From Pseudonocardia sp. TRM90224 (GTDB lineage: Bacteria; Actinomycetota; Actinomycetes; Mycobacteriales; Pseudonocardiaceae), in the NCBI RefSeq assembly GCF_021245725.1, contig NZ_JAJGSX010000024.1:62001-126000 (forward strand): DNA of 64,000 bases, written 5' to 3'. Both the position numbers and the translations under genes were made by a program. Shown here piece by piece: positions 32,396 to 40,440 of the stretch. Numbering within the stretch: the first letter of the stretch is position 1; each line of letters opens with the position of its first letter. Under the pieces are notes generated by a model that saw only the letters and a list, made by a program, of their open reading frames with translations, ran no database searches and was not told the origin of the DNA.

Positions 32396-32433
32396 ACGAC
32401 GTCATGGCGGCCTGCAGGCCGCCATGACGTCGT
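32396..32433. terminator. Perfect 38-bp palindrome between convergent phoH2 and guaB1
   Basis: ACGACGTCATGGCGGCC and its complement GGCCGCCATGACGTCGT meet in TGCA. It is followed by TTTC on the plus strand, 12 bp after the phoH2 stop and 10 bp from the guaB1 stop; a good bidirectional terminator. Confidence 0.85.
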
Positions 32434-32443
32434 TTCTCGACGG

Positions 32444-33883
32444 TTACAGGCCGTGTGGCGTGCCCTCGGTGAAGCCCGCCGTGGTCTGCACGCCGATCAC
32501 CGCGCGCCGGTGCATGTCGTCCAGCGTGCGGGCCCCGGCGTAGGTGCAGGCCGAGCGGACGCCGGCGCAGATCCCGTCGAGCACGTCCTCGACGCCGGGG
32601 CGCTGCGGGTCGAGCAGCTGCTTCGACGAGGAGATGCCTTCCTCGAACAGGCCCTTGCGGGCGCGGTCGAAGCCGCCGTCGCCGCGCGTCCGCGCGCTCA
32701 CGGCACGCTTCGACGCCATGCCGAACGACTCCTTGTACGGCCGTCCGGCCTCGTCGCGCAGCAGGTCGCCGGGCGACTCGTAGGTGCCGGCGAGCCACGA
32801 CCCGATCATGACGGCCGACGCGCCGGCCGCGATCGCGAGCGCGACGTCACGCGGGTGGCGCACCCCGCCGTCGGCCCAGACGTGCACGCCGGCCTCGCGG
32901 CCCGCGGCCGCGCACTCCAGCACCGCGGAGAACTGCGGCCGGCCCACGCCGGTCATCATCCGCGTGGTGCACATGGCGCCCGGGCCGACGCCGACCTTGA
33001 TGATGTCGGCGCCGGCCGCGGCGAGGTCGCGCACGCCGTCGGCGGTCACGACGTTGCCGGCCGCGACCGGGACGTCCGAACCGGTGTCGGTGACGACCTT
33101 GCGCACCGCGGCGAGCGCTTCCAGCATCTTCTGCTGGTGGCCGTGCGCGGTGTCGACGACCAGCACGTCGACGCCCGCGTCGAGCAGCGCCTTCGCCTTC
33201 ACGGACACATCGCCGTTGATCCCGATCGCGGCAGCCGTGCGCAGGCGGCCCTCGGCGTCGAGAGCCGGGGTGTAGACCTCCGCGCGCAGCGCGCCGAGCG
33301 CGGTGAGCAGCCCGGCGAGCCGGCCGTCGCCGTCCAGCCCGAGCGCGACGCCGCGGCCGCCGAGCGCGTCGAAGACCTCCTGCGGCGCGGTCTCCAGCGG
33401 CAGCACCACCGGCGTCGGGTCGAGCACCTCGGAGAGCCGGGTGAAGCGGTCGACGCCGCTGCACGCGGCCTCGTCGACCGTTCCGACCGGGCGCCCACCG
33501 GCGTCGACGACCACCACGGTGCCGTGCGCGCGCTTCGGGAGCAGGTTCACCGCGTCGGCGACGGCGTCGTCGAGCGTCAGCACCAGCGGGGTGTCCCACA
33601 CCGGGTGCCGCGACTTGATCCAGCTGACGATCTCGGCGACCGCGGACGGCGCGACGTCCTGGGGGAGCACGGTCAGCGCCCCGCGGCGGCCGAGGGTCTC
33701 GGCCATCCGCCGGCCCGCGACCGCAGTCATGTTCGCCGCGACGACGGGCACCGTGGCGCCGGAGCCGTCGGCGGTGGTCAGGTCGACGTCGAAGCGGGAG
33801 GCCACATCCGACCGCCCGGGGACGAGGAAGACGTCGTCGTAGGTGAGGTCGTGACTCGGGGACTGCCCGTCGAGGAAGCGCAC
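32444..33883 (-). CDS. guaB1: GuaB1, IMP dehydrogenase-family protein (GMP reductase type)
   Basis: 479 aa. TIM barrel of the IMPDH/GMPR family with TYDDVFLVPG, GINGDV, IKVGVGPGAMCTTRMMTG (catalytic Cys loop) and the ESFGMASKRAV flap, interrupted after about residue 95 by two CBS domains. In mycobacteria the paralog GuaB1 was shown to act as GMP reductase. GTG 33883 opens the conserved MRFLDGQSPSHDLTYDD start. No ribosome site is seen, so it may be leaderless. Confidence 0.9.
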   Translation of the reverse strand: MRFLDGQSPSHDLTYDDVFLVPGRSDVASRFDVDLTTADGSGATVPVVAANMTAVAGRRMAETLGRRGALTVLPQDVAPSAVAEIVSWIKSRHPVWDTPLVLTLDDAVADAVNLLPKRAHGTVVVVDAGGRPVGTVDEAACSGVDRFTRLSEVLDPTPVVLPLETAPQEVFDALGGRGVALGLDGDGRLAGLLTALGALRAEVYTPALDAEGRLRTAAAIGINGDVSVKAKALLDAGVDVLVVDTAHGHQQKMLEALAAVRKVVTDTGSDVPVAAGNVVTADGVRDLAAAGADIIKVGVGPGAMCTTRMMTGVGRPQFSAVLECAAAGREAGVHVWADGGVRHPRDVALAIAAGASAVMIGSWLAGTYESPGDLLRDEAGRPYKESFGMASKRAVSARTRGDGGFDRARKGLFEEGISSSKQLLDPQRPGVEDVLDGICAGVRSACTYAGARTLDDMHRRAVIGVQTTAGFTEGTPHGL

Positions 33884-33908
33884 GTACGGAAAGGGTACGC
33901 GGGTCCGA

Positions 33909-34391
33909 TCAGGCTGGCAGTGACCAGTCGAGATCCTCCCAGCCGCTGGTCGGCAGCGGCCGCACGGCGAGCACCCATTCGGCCAGCAGGAAGGGCAAGC
34001 AGATCTGCGCGGGCACCTGCGCCGGCCGGCCGGCGGGGTCCCACTCGGCCGGCTTGCCTTCGAAGACGTCGGACATGTAGTCGTTCCATGCGCCGTAGTC
34101 GCTGCGGACGACCAGCTCGTCCGGCGCGGCGAGATCCAGCGTCGCGAACCCGAGCGAGAGCTCGTGCTCGGCGTTGAAGAGCATCGCCGCGTCGCCGAGG
34201 GTCAGCCGACCGTGCCATCCCCAGATCGGCGGCCGGCCTCCGGTGTCGACGCCGGCCCGCGCCATCGCGGCGACCATCCCGCGGTACGCGGGCTCGTACC
34301 CGGGGACCACCAGCGACCAGTCGCCGAGCAGGCGGCCGTCGGTATACAGCTTGTCGACACGCACGAGCCGCTGGAACGTCCTGACGAGCAC
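33909..34391 (-). CDS. DUF3841-domain protein
   Basis: 160 aa. KLYTDGRLLGDW, AYRGMVAAMARAGVDTGGRPPIWGW and a C-terminal half with DELVVRSDYGAWNDYM and ICLPFLLAEWVLAVRPLP are the pattern of DUF3841, a family of unknown function in which this Trp-rich motif is conserved. GTG 34391 follows AGGATGG. It is 17 bp downstream of the SDR gene on the same strand and is likely regulated with it by the TetR protein. Confidence 0.8.
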   Translation of the reverse strand: MLVRTFQRLVRVDKLYTDGRLLGDWSLVVPGYEPAYRGMVAAMARAGVDTGGRPPIWGWHGRLTLGDAAMLFNAEHELSLGFATLDLAAPDELVVRSDYGAWNDYMSDVFEGKPAEWDPAGRPAQVPAQICLPFLLAEWVLAVRPLPTSGWEDLDWSLPA

Positions 34392-34408
34392 GTTGCCATC
34401 CTGTCGGA

Positions 34409-35269
34409 TCAGGTGCGGCGCAGCGGGTCGATATCGGCCGCGGTGGCGGCGTCGTGGTCGGTCGAGACGCTGAGCTCGCGCCACCGCTCGTCCGATTCGG
34501 CGAGCGCGCGGCCCGCGGCCGTGCCGTACCGGTAGGCGTCGCTGCCGAGCAGCAGCCGCAGCGGCGGCTCGGCCATCGCGGCGACGTCGAGCACGACCTG
34601 CGCGACCTTCGCCGGGTCGCCGGTCATCGTCGTGGTCGGCATCAGGCGTGCCCGCTCGCCGACGGTCTGCTGGTACGGGGCGCTGACCGGCGGGATCGTC
34701 ATCGACGAGCCGGCCCAGTCGGTGCGCATGCCGCCCGGCTCCAGGACCGTCACCGTGATCCCGAGCGGCGCGACCTCCTGCGCGAGCACGCTGGAGAACC
34801 CGCCGACCGCCCACTTCGCCGACTGGTACGCCGAGAGCCCGACGCTGGCCAGCCGGCCGCCGACCGACGAGACCTGCAGGATGTGGCCGGACCCCTGCTC
34901 GCGCATGACGGGCAGCGCGGCCTTGGTGACCGTGACGACGCCGAAGAGGTTCGTCTCGACCTGCTCGCGGAAGTCGTCGAGCGTGATGTCCTCGACGGCC
35001 GCGAGGTTGGCGTACCCGGCGTTGTTGACAAGCACGTCGAGCCGGCCGAAGGCGTCGACGGCGGTACGGACGGCGTGCGCTGCTGCCTCGGGGTCGGCGA
35101 CGTCGAGGGCAACCGCGCGCACCTGCTCGCCGTACTTCTCGACGAGGTCGGCGAGCCGCTCCGACCGCCGTGCGGTCGCGACGACCCGGTGCCCGGCCGC
35201 GAGGGCGGCCTCGACGATCTCGCGGCCGAGCCCGCGCGAGCTGCCGGTGACGAGGAGTACCTGTGACAT
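34409..35269 (-). CDS. Short-chain dehydrogenase/oxidoreductase
   Basis: 286 aa. Classical SDR: TGSSRGLGRE cofactor loop, NNAG, catalytic SSVGG with YQSAK, and PGGMRTDWAG. The Arg-rich strand-2 (VVATARRSERL) suggests NADP(H). ATG 35269 has AGGAG upstream. Divergent from the TetR regulator, with two palindromic operators in the 91-bp gap. Substrate unknown; typical of xenobiotic- or stress-inducible SDR/TetR pairs. Confidence 0.88.
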   Translation of the reverse strand: MSQVLLVTGSSRGLGREIVEAALAAGHRVVATARRSERLADLVEKYGEQVRAVALDVADPEAAAHAVRTAVDAFGRLDVLVNNAGYANLAAVEDITLDDFREQVETNLFGVVTVTKAALPVMREQGSGHILQVSSVGGRLASVGLSAYQSAKWAVGGFSSVLAQEVAPLGITVTVLEPGGMRTDWAGSSMTIPPVSAPYQQTVGERARLMPTTTMTGDPAKVAQVVLDVAAMAEPPLRLLLGSDAYRYGTAAGRALAESDERWRELSVSTDHDAATAADIDPLRRT

Positions 35270-35281
35270 GACCTGCTCCTA

Positions 35282-35301
35282 TCAACTGAACGGTTAGTTG
35301 A
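35282..35301. promoter_or_regulatory. TetR operator O1
   Basis: Imperfect palindrome with half-sites TCAACT and AGTTGA, central part gaACGGTT. It lies 12 bp upstream of the SDR start. It shares the CAACT...CGGTTAGTTG pattern with O2, the centres being 45 bp apart. Confidence 0.8.
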
Positions 35302-35325
35302 AGTAAACGCTCACGGCTGAGCGCT

Positions 35326-35347
35326 GTCAACTAGCCGGTTAGTTGAC
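35326..35347. promoter_or_regulatory. TetR operator O2
   Basis: Near-perfect 22-bp palindrome, GTCAACTA and TAGTTGAC around a GCCGGT centre (one mismatch). It ends 13 bp before the TetR start, so binding would block the regulator's own expression. Confidence 0.85.
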
Positions 35348-35360
35348 TACGCTGTGAGGT

Positions 35361-35924
35361 ATGCGACGTGACGCCCAAGCCACCCGCCGCCGTCTGCTCG
35401 ACGCGGCGGCGGCCGAGTTCGCCGCGCGCGGCATCGCCGGAGCGCGCGTCGACCGGATCGCGGAGGCGGCGGAGTCGAACAAGGCGCAGATCTACCACTA
35501 CTTCGCCAGCAAGGACGGCCTGTTCGACGCCGTCTTCCACGACCTGGTCATGACGACGCTGCGCGACGTCCCGATCGACCCGACCGACCTGCCCGAGTAC
35601 GCCGGCCGCCTCTTCGACGGCTACCAGGCCCGCCCGCACGTCCAGCGGCTCGCCACCTGGCACCGGCTCGAACGCTCCGGCACCGCCGACACGATCGACA
35701 TCGTCGCGCAAAGCAACACCTCGAAGGTGGAGGCGATCGCGAAGGCGCAGGCCGAGGGCCTGCTGCCGGACCGGTGGACGGCCGTCGAGCTCCTCGCGCT
35801 GGTGCTGCACATCTCCGGCCTCTGGTCGGGGATGACGCCGGAGTACGCGGCGCTCGTCGACGACGTCGACAACACCCGCCGCAGACGAGTAGTGGTCGAG
35901 GCAGTGAGAGCCCTCCTCACCTGA
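35361..35924 (+). CDS. TetR-family repressor
   Basis: 187 aa. N-terminal HTH with TRRRLLDAAAAEFAARG, VDRIAEAAESNKAQIYHYFASKDGLFDAV, the most conserved TetR segment; the C-terminal ligand domain (about 60-187) resembles the TetR C-terminal group with LALVLHISGLWSGMTPEY. Divergent from the SDR gene, with two operators between them. Ligand unknown. Followed by family B copy B4. Confidence 0.9.
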   Translation: MRRDAQATRRRLLDAAAAEFAARGIAGARVDRIAEAAESNKAQIYHYFASKDGLFDAVFHDLVMTTLRDVPIDPTDLPEYAGRLFDGYQARPHVQRLATWHRLERSGTADTIDIVAQSNTSKVEAIAKAQAEGLLPDRWTAVELLALVLHISGLWSGMTPEYAALVDDVDNTRRRRVVVEAVRALLT

Positions 35925-35948
35925 CCGGGTGCGGGCCGGCTGAGGGGA

Positions 35949-36020
35949 GGGCAGGAAAGCCACTTTCCGGCCCTCACAGGGCAGGAAAGTGGCTTTCCTG
36001 CCCTTGCGTGCGGAACGCAC
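35949..36020. repeat. Family B double palindrome, copy B4, with extra 3' hairpin
   Basis: Almost identical to B2 over the 55-bp core (GGGCAGGAAAG...CTTTCCTGCCC) and with a second hairpin GTGCG-gaa-CGCAC (36008-36020). It sits between convergent TetR and ligB genes. Confidence 0.85.
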
Positions 36021-36038
36021 GGATCCCCGAGGGCCTGG

Positions 36039-37553
36039 CTACTGGCCAGCCAGCAGTCCACGCACCGCGTCGATGGTGTCCGCTTCCGCCGGCGTCTTGT
36101 CGGGCCGGTAGCGCACGACGCGGGCGAAGCGCAGCGCCACGCCGCCGGGGTAGCGGGTGCTGCGCTGCACGCCGTCGAGCTCGATCTCGACCACCAGCTC
36201 CGGGCGCAGCAGCACCTCGTGGCCCTTGTCCTCGCGGACGAGCGCGGGGAACGTGCTGGTCTGCCAGGCGAGCAGCTCGTTGGTCATGCCCTTGAAGGTC
36301 TTGCCGACCATGATCGGGTCGCCGCCGTCGGGGTCGCGGGCGCCGAGGTGGATGTTGGAGAGCGAGCCGGTGCGCCGCCCGTAGCCCCACTCGGCGCCGA
36401 GCACCACGAGGTCGAGCGTGTGCACGGGCTTGACCTTCTGCCACGCCCGCCCGCGCCGGCCCGCGGCGTAAGGGGCGTCGAGCGCCTTGACCACCACCCC
36501 CTCGTGCCCGGCGTCGAGCGCGGCCGCGAGCACGTCGGCGGCCTCCTCGCCGGACGGGCGCTGCGCGCCGGGCATCCGGTGCGCGCCGGCGACCCGCTGC
36601 AGCGCGTCGAGGCGCTCGGCGAGCGGCGCGTCGAGCAGGTCGGCGCCGTCGAGGTGCAGGCAGTCGAAGAAGTAGGGCCGCAGCAGCTCCTCGCCACCCG
36701 CGCTGCCGAAGCGGCTCATCGTCTCCTGGAACGGGCGCGGGCGGCCGTCGTCGCGCAGCGCGAGCGTCTCGCCGTCGAGCACGACGGTCGTGCACGGCAG
36801 CCCCTTGACCAGTTCGACCAGCTCAGGGACGGCCGCGGTGATCTCGCGCAGCGTGCGCGTCCAGACCTTGACCTCGCCGTCGGCGCTGCGGTGCACCTGG
36901 ATGCGCGCGCCGTCGAGCTTGTACTCGACGCACGAATCGGCGCCGATGTCGGCGAGCGCGGCGTCGAGCGACTCGGCGGGGGAGGCGAGCATCGGCCGCA
37001 CCGGGCGTCCGACCTGCAGCGAGACCGCGTCGAGCGCCGCAGCGCCGCCCGCGATCGCGAGCGCGGCCGTCTCGGGCAGCCGGCCGGAGAGGAAGAACGC
37101 CCGACGAACCGCCGCAGCGGGCACCTCGGCCGCTGCGGCGACGGCGTCGAGCATCACGCCCTCGAGCGCGCCGTGGCGCAACTCGCCACCGAGCAGGCGA
37201 ACCAGGAACTGCTGCTCTTCGGCCGTCGCCGCGCCGAACAGTTCGCCGAGCAGCGCGGCTCGGCGCGCCACCGACCCGGTGCCCGCGGTGCCGGCGAGTT
37301 CACCGAACGTGGCGTCGACCGCCGTGACCTGCAACGACGGCTCGGCGGCCGGGTTCGAGGCGAGTCCGGAGAGCGTGCGCCACCCGGTGCCGACCCGGCC
37401 CTGCCGTAGCTCGCCGGAGAGCCACGCCGTCGCGACCGGCACCTCGTCGGGCGCCGCCGCCCGCAGCAGCCCGGCCAGCGTGGCGATCTTCGACTTGCGG
37501 GAGCGGGTGGCCCCGACCGCAGCCGAGGCGGCGACGACATCGGAGAGCAGCAC
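36039..37553 (-). CDS. ligB: ATP-dependent DNA ligase (LigB-type)
   Basis: 504 aa. N-terminal DNA-binding domain (about 1-180), nucleotidyltransferase domain with the active-site Lys212 in EYKLDGARIQ, GLPCTTVVLDGE, EGVVVKALDAPY and WQKVKP, and an OB domain with EIELDG near the end. These are the six ligase motifs. Actinobacterial LigB is ATP-using and nonessential beside NAD-dependent LigA. GTG 37553 (VLLSDVV) matches the conserved start; further upstream the frame runs through repeat A3. Confidence 0.93.
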   Translation of the reverse strand: MLLSDVVAASAAVGATRSRKSKIATLAGLLRAAAPDEVPVATAWLSGELRQGRVGTGWRTLSGLASNPAAEPSLQVTAVDATFGELAGTAGTGSVARRAALLGELFGAATAEEQQFLVRLLGGELRHGALEGVMLDAVAAAAEVPAAAVRRAFFLSGRLPETAALAIAGGAAALDAVSLQVGRPVRPMLASPAESLDAALADIGADSCVEYKLDGARIQVHRSADGEVKVWTRTLREITAAVPELVELVKGLPCTTVVLDGETLALRDDGRPRPFQETMSRFGSAGGEELLRPYFFDCLHLDGADLLDAPLAERLDALQRVAGAHRMPGAQRPSGEEAADVLAAALDAGHEGVVVKALDAPYAAGRRGRAWQKVKPVHTLDLVVLGAEWGYGRRTGSLSNIHLGARDPDGGDPIMVGKTFKGMTNELLAWQTSTFPALVREDKGHEVLLRPELVVEIELDGVQRSTRYPGGVALRFARVVRYRPDKTPAEADTIDAVRGLLAGQ

Positions 37554-37595
37554 CGGGCCATCCTCCCAGCCCACCCCGACAACCAGCCGAAACTT

Positions 37596-37655
37596 CCCCA
37601 CCGTTTTGCCTACTTACACACCCTGGGAGGTGTGCAGGTTGGCAAAACGGTGGGG
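37596..37655. repeat. Family A palindrome, copy A3
   Basis: CCCCACCGTTTTGCC...GGCAAAACGGTGGGG with inner TACT-TACACACC and GGTGTG-CAGGTT arms. Read on the minus strand it has the same asymmetry as A2 and A7. It lies between the 3' end of the ABC operon and the ligB start, all on the minus strand, so it is a tandem site. Confidence 0.9.
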
Positions 37656-37660
37656 AACTT

Positions 37661-38707
37661 CTAGCTGTTGTCGACGCTGACGGTGGTCTGGTCGCCGATC
37701 CCGGGCAGGCCGGGGCGGGTGACCGCGTCGACGGTCAGCTCGCCCACCTCCGTGGTGACGACGAGCCGGGTCACGGCGCCGAGGAACGTGCTGGTCAGCA
37801 CGGTGCCGGGGAACCCGTCCGGCGCGCCGACGAGCAGCGACTCCGGGCGCACCTGCATCGTGAGCTTGCTCGTGTAGGCGCCCTCGGCCGGCTCCGGGAC
37901 GACGATCCGCGTCCGCCCGTCCTCGATCTCCACCGGGACCTCGTTCATCACGCCGACGAACTCCGCGACGAACGGCGTCGACGGGCGCTGGTAGACCTCC
38001 TGCGGGGTGTCCACCTGCTCCAGCCGCCCCTTGTTCAGCACGGCGACCCGGTCGGCGACGGCGAGCGCCTCCGACTGGTCGTGCGTCACGAACAGCGTGG
38101 TGATCCCCTCGGCGAGCTGCAGCCTGCGGATCTCGTCGCGCAGCTGCACGCGGACGAGCGCGTCGAGCGCCGAGAGCGGCTCGTCGAGCAGCAGCACCGA
38201 CGGCGAGATCGCCAGTGCCCTGGCCAGCGCGACCCGCTGCTGCTGCCCGCCGGAGAGCTGGTGCGGGTAGGAGCCGCCGCGGTCGCCGAGCCCGACCAGC
38301 TCCAGCAGCTCGGCCGCGCGCCGGGTGCGCTCCGCGGCGCCGACCTTGCGCATCCGCGGCCCGAACGCCACGTTCTCCGCCGCGGTCATGGTCGGGAAGA
38401 GCGAGTACGCCTGGAACACCATGCCGGTGTCGCGCTTCGCCGCCGGCACGGCGGTGACGTCCTTGCCGCCGATCAGGATCTGCCCCGACGTCGGCGTGTC
38501 GAAGCCCGCGAGCAGCCGCAATGCCGTCGTCTTCCCGCAGCCGGACGGCCCGAGCAGCGCGAGCAGCTCGCCCTCGCGCAGGGTGAGGTCGAGCCCGTCG
38601 AGCGCGTGCGTCTCGCCGTAGCTGCGCCGCACGCCGCGGAACTCCACCGCGACACCGCGCGCGGTCGCGGCCGGCGACTCGTCGACGGCTTCGGTCACGT
38701 CGGTCAT
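37661..38707 (-). CDS. ABC transporter ATP-binding protein (PotA/FbpC-like)
   Basis: 348 aa. Walker A GPSGCGKTT, signature LSGGQQQRVALARAL, Walker B LLLDEPLSALD and H-loop FVTHDQSEALAVADR are intact; the C-terminal about 90 residues form a TOBE domain. It powers an importer with the two permeases upstream. The ATG overlaps the previous stop by 4 bp. Subfamily points to polyamine, iron or 2-aminoethylphosphonate uptake. Confidence 0.92.
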   Translation of the reverse strand: MTDVTEAVDESPAATARGVAVEFRGVRRSYGETHALDGLDLTLREGELLALLGPSGCGKTTALRLLAGFDTPTSGQILIGGKDVTAVPAAKRDTGMVFQAYSLFPTMTAAENVAFGPRMRKVGAAERTRRAAELLELVGLGDRGGSYPHQLSGGQQQRVALARALAISPSVLLLDEPLSALDALVRVQLRDEIRRLQLAEGITTLFVTHDQSEALAVADRVAVLNKGRLEQVDTPQEVYQRPSTPFVAEFVGVMNEVPVEIEDGRTRIVVPEPAEGAYTSKLTMQVRPESLLVGAPDGFPGTVLTSTFLGAVTRLVVTTEVGELTVDAVTRPGLPGIGDQTTVSVDNS

Positions 38708-39501
38708 GCAGAACTCCTCTTCCGCGCGCCGCCCGCGAAGGAGACGGCGAGCAGCAGCACCCAGGCCAGCAGCAGGCTCGCGAGCGACAGCGCGACGGAG
38801 ACCCCCGCCGCGCTGCGGCCCACCTCGACCACGGCCACCGGGAACGTGTCGGTGTAGAGCAGGATCCTGGCGATGACGATCTCGCCGAGGACCAGCGCGA
38901 GCGTCAGGAACGCCGCGCCGAGCACCGCCGTGCGGATCGCCGGCAGCACCACGCGCAGCAGCGTCGACGGCATGCCGGCGCCGAGGTTGCGCGCGGCCTC
39001 GACGAGCGTCCGCAAAGGGATCGCGGCCAGCCCGTTGTCGACGGCGCGGTACGCGAACGGCAGCGCCAGCACCACGTAGAACGGCGTGAGCGCGGTGACC
39101 GACGACGCGAAGAGCGCCCTGAACACCGGCCCGCCCAGGTTGGCCTGCACGAACGCGATGCCGGCTGCCATCACCACCGGCGGAACGACGATCGGCAGGA
39201 TCGTCGCGCTCTCCAGCAGCCCCGCGATCGACGGGAACCGCAGCCGCACCCACACGGCCGTCGGCACCACCAGCACGAGCGTCACGACGGCCGTGAAGAT
39301 CGCGATCTGCAGCGAGACGAGCAGCGACGAGAGCAGCTCGGGGTCGGTCGCGATCGCGAGGTAGTTGGCGAACCCGTACCCGCTGCCGGGGATGCGCAGG
39401 CTGAACTCCGCGGCGGAGAGCAGCGGCACCAGGAAGTAGATGCCGGCGAGCACGAAGACGACGACCCGCCAGCGCCGCCCGCGTGTGACGGCGGGCTTCA
39501 C
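38704..39501 (-). CDS. ABC transporter permease 2
   Basis: 265 aa with six membrane segments and the EAA loop EAARNLGAGMPSTLLRVVLPAIRTAV, which docks on the ATPase. It belongs to the PotC-type (binding-protein-dependent) permeases. GTG 39501 overlaps the stop of permease 1 (GTGA). Confidence 0.9.
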   Translation of the reverse strand: MKPAVTRGRRWRVVVFVLAGIYFLVPLLSAAEFSLRIPGSGYGFANYLAIATDPELLSSLLVSLQIAIFTAVVTLVLVVPTAVWVRLRFPSIAGLLESATILPIVVPPVVMAAGIAFVQANLGGPVFRALFASSVTALTPFYVVLALPFAYRAVDNGLAAIPLRTLVEAARNLGAGMPSTLLRVVLPAIRTAVLGAAFLTLALVLGEIVIARILLYTDTFPVAVVEVGRSAAGVSVALSLASLLLAWVLLLAVSFAGGARKRSSA

Positions 39502-40409
39502 CGCGGGGCCCAACGCGAGGCGCGGCGCTGCAGCCACAGGTACCCGACCATGACGATCGCGATCACGATCACCATGTCGAACCCGAGCGCCAGCCCGACG
39601 TTCTGCTGGTTGGCGATCACGTTGCCTGACAGCGCCGACGCGATTGCCGTCGGTACCAGCGGGATCGAACCGCTGGTCAACGCCAACGCGGTGGCGTACG
39701 CGGCGAACGCGTTGCCGAAGAGCACGAGCGTCGCGCCGCCCAGCGCCGGCAGCAGCGCCGGCAGCGCGACGTGGCGCCAGTACGCCCACGACGACGCGCC
39801 GAGGTTCTCCGCGGCCTCCCGCCACTGCGGCTGCAACCCCTCCAGCGCCGGGGTGATCAGGATGACCATCAGCGGGATCTGGAAGTAGATGTATGTGAGC
39901 GCGAGACCGGTCAGCGAGTCGATGCGGAACCCGGTCGCGTACAGGTCGACGCCGACACCGCGCAGCACCGCCGTCGCCAGGCCGGTCTGGCCGAGCGCCG
40001 CGATGAACGCGAACGCCAGTGGCACGCCGCCGAAGTAGGCGAGCACCCCGGACGCCGTCGAGACGATCCGCCGCAGCGGGCTCTCCGGCGCCGAAGTGAT
40101 CACCGCTTGCGCCAGGAACGCCCCGAACACCGCGCCGATCACGGCGGTGAGCGCGGAGATCATGACGCTGGACCCGAAAGCGGCTTGGAACTGCGGCTGC
40201 GTGATCGACGCGATGACGTTGTCGAAGGTCGGCAACCCCTCCGGCGTCGACAGCGCGCCGCTGATCACGAAGTACAGCGGGCCGCCGAGGAACAGCAGCA
40301 TGTAGCCGAGGAACGGCACCAGCCCGAGCACCGCGGTCCACGACCGGGCGGCCCGCACCGGCCGCGCGTCCTCGGGAGGCGCGGCCGGTGCGTCGAGCAG
40401 GCTGGTCAC
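39498..40409 (-). CDS. ABC transporter permease 1
   Basis: 303 aa. Six membrane segments from about residue 25, with EAA loop EAAENLGASSWAYWRHVALPAL. PotB-type. GTG 40409, 31 bp after the substrate-binding protein gene. Both permeases are needed to form a heterodimeric channel. Confidence 0.9.
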   Translation of the reverse strand: MTSLLDAPAAPPEDARPVRAARSWTAVLGLVPFLGYMLLFLGGPLYFVISGALSTPEGLPTFDNVIASITQPQFQAAFGSSVMISALTAVIGAVFGAFLAQAVITSAPESPLRRIVSTASGVLAYFGGVPLAFAFIAALGQTGLATAVLRGVGVDLYATGFRIDSLTGLALTYIYFQIPLMVILITPALEGLQPQWREAAENLGASSWAYWRHVALPALLPALGGATLVLFGNAFAAYATALALTSGSIPLVPTAIASALSGNVIANQQNVGLALGFDMVIVIAIVMVGYLWLQRRASRWAPR

Positions 40410-40440
40410 GGAAGGACCGGGTGGACAGCGGTGACGGCGA

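Noticed and set aside
37553..37601. An upstream ATG start for ligB at 37601
   Set aside because: It would place the first 16 codons in repeat A3; GTG 37553 gives the conserved ligase start.
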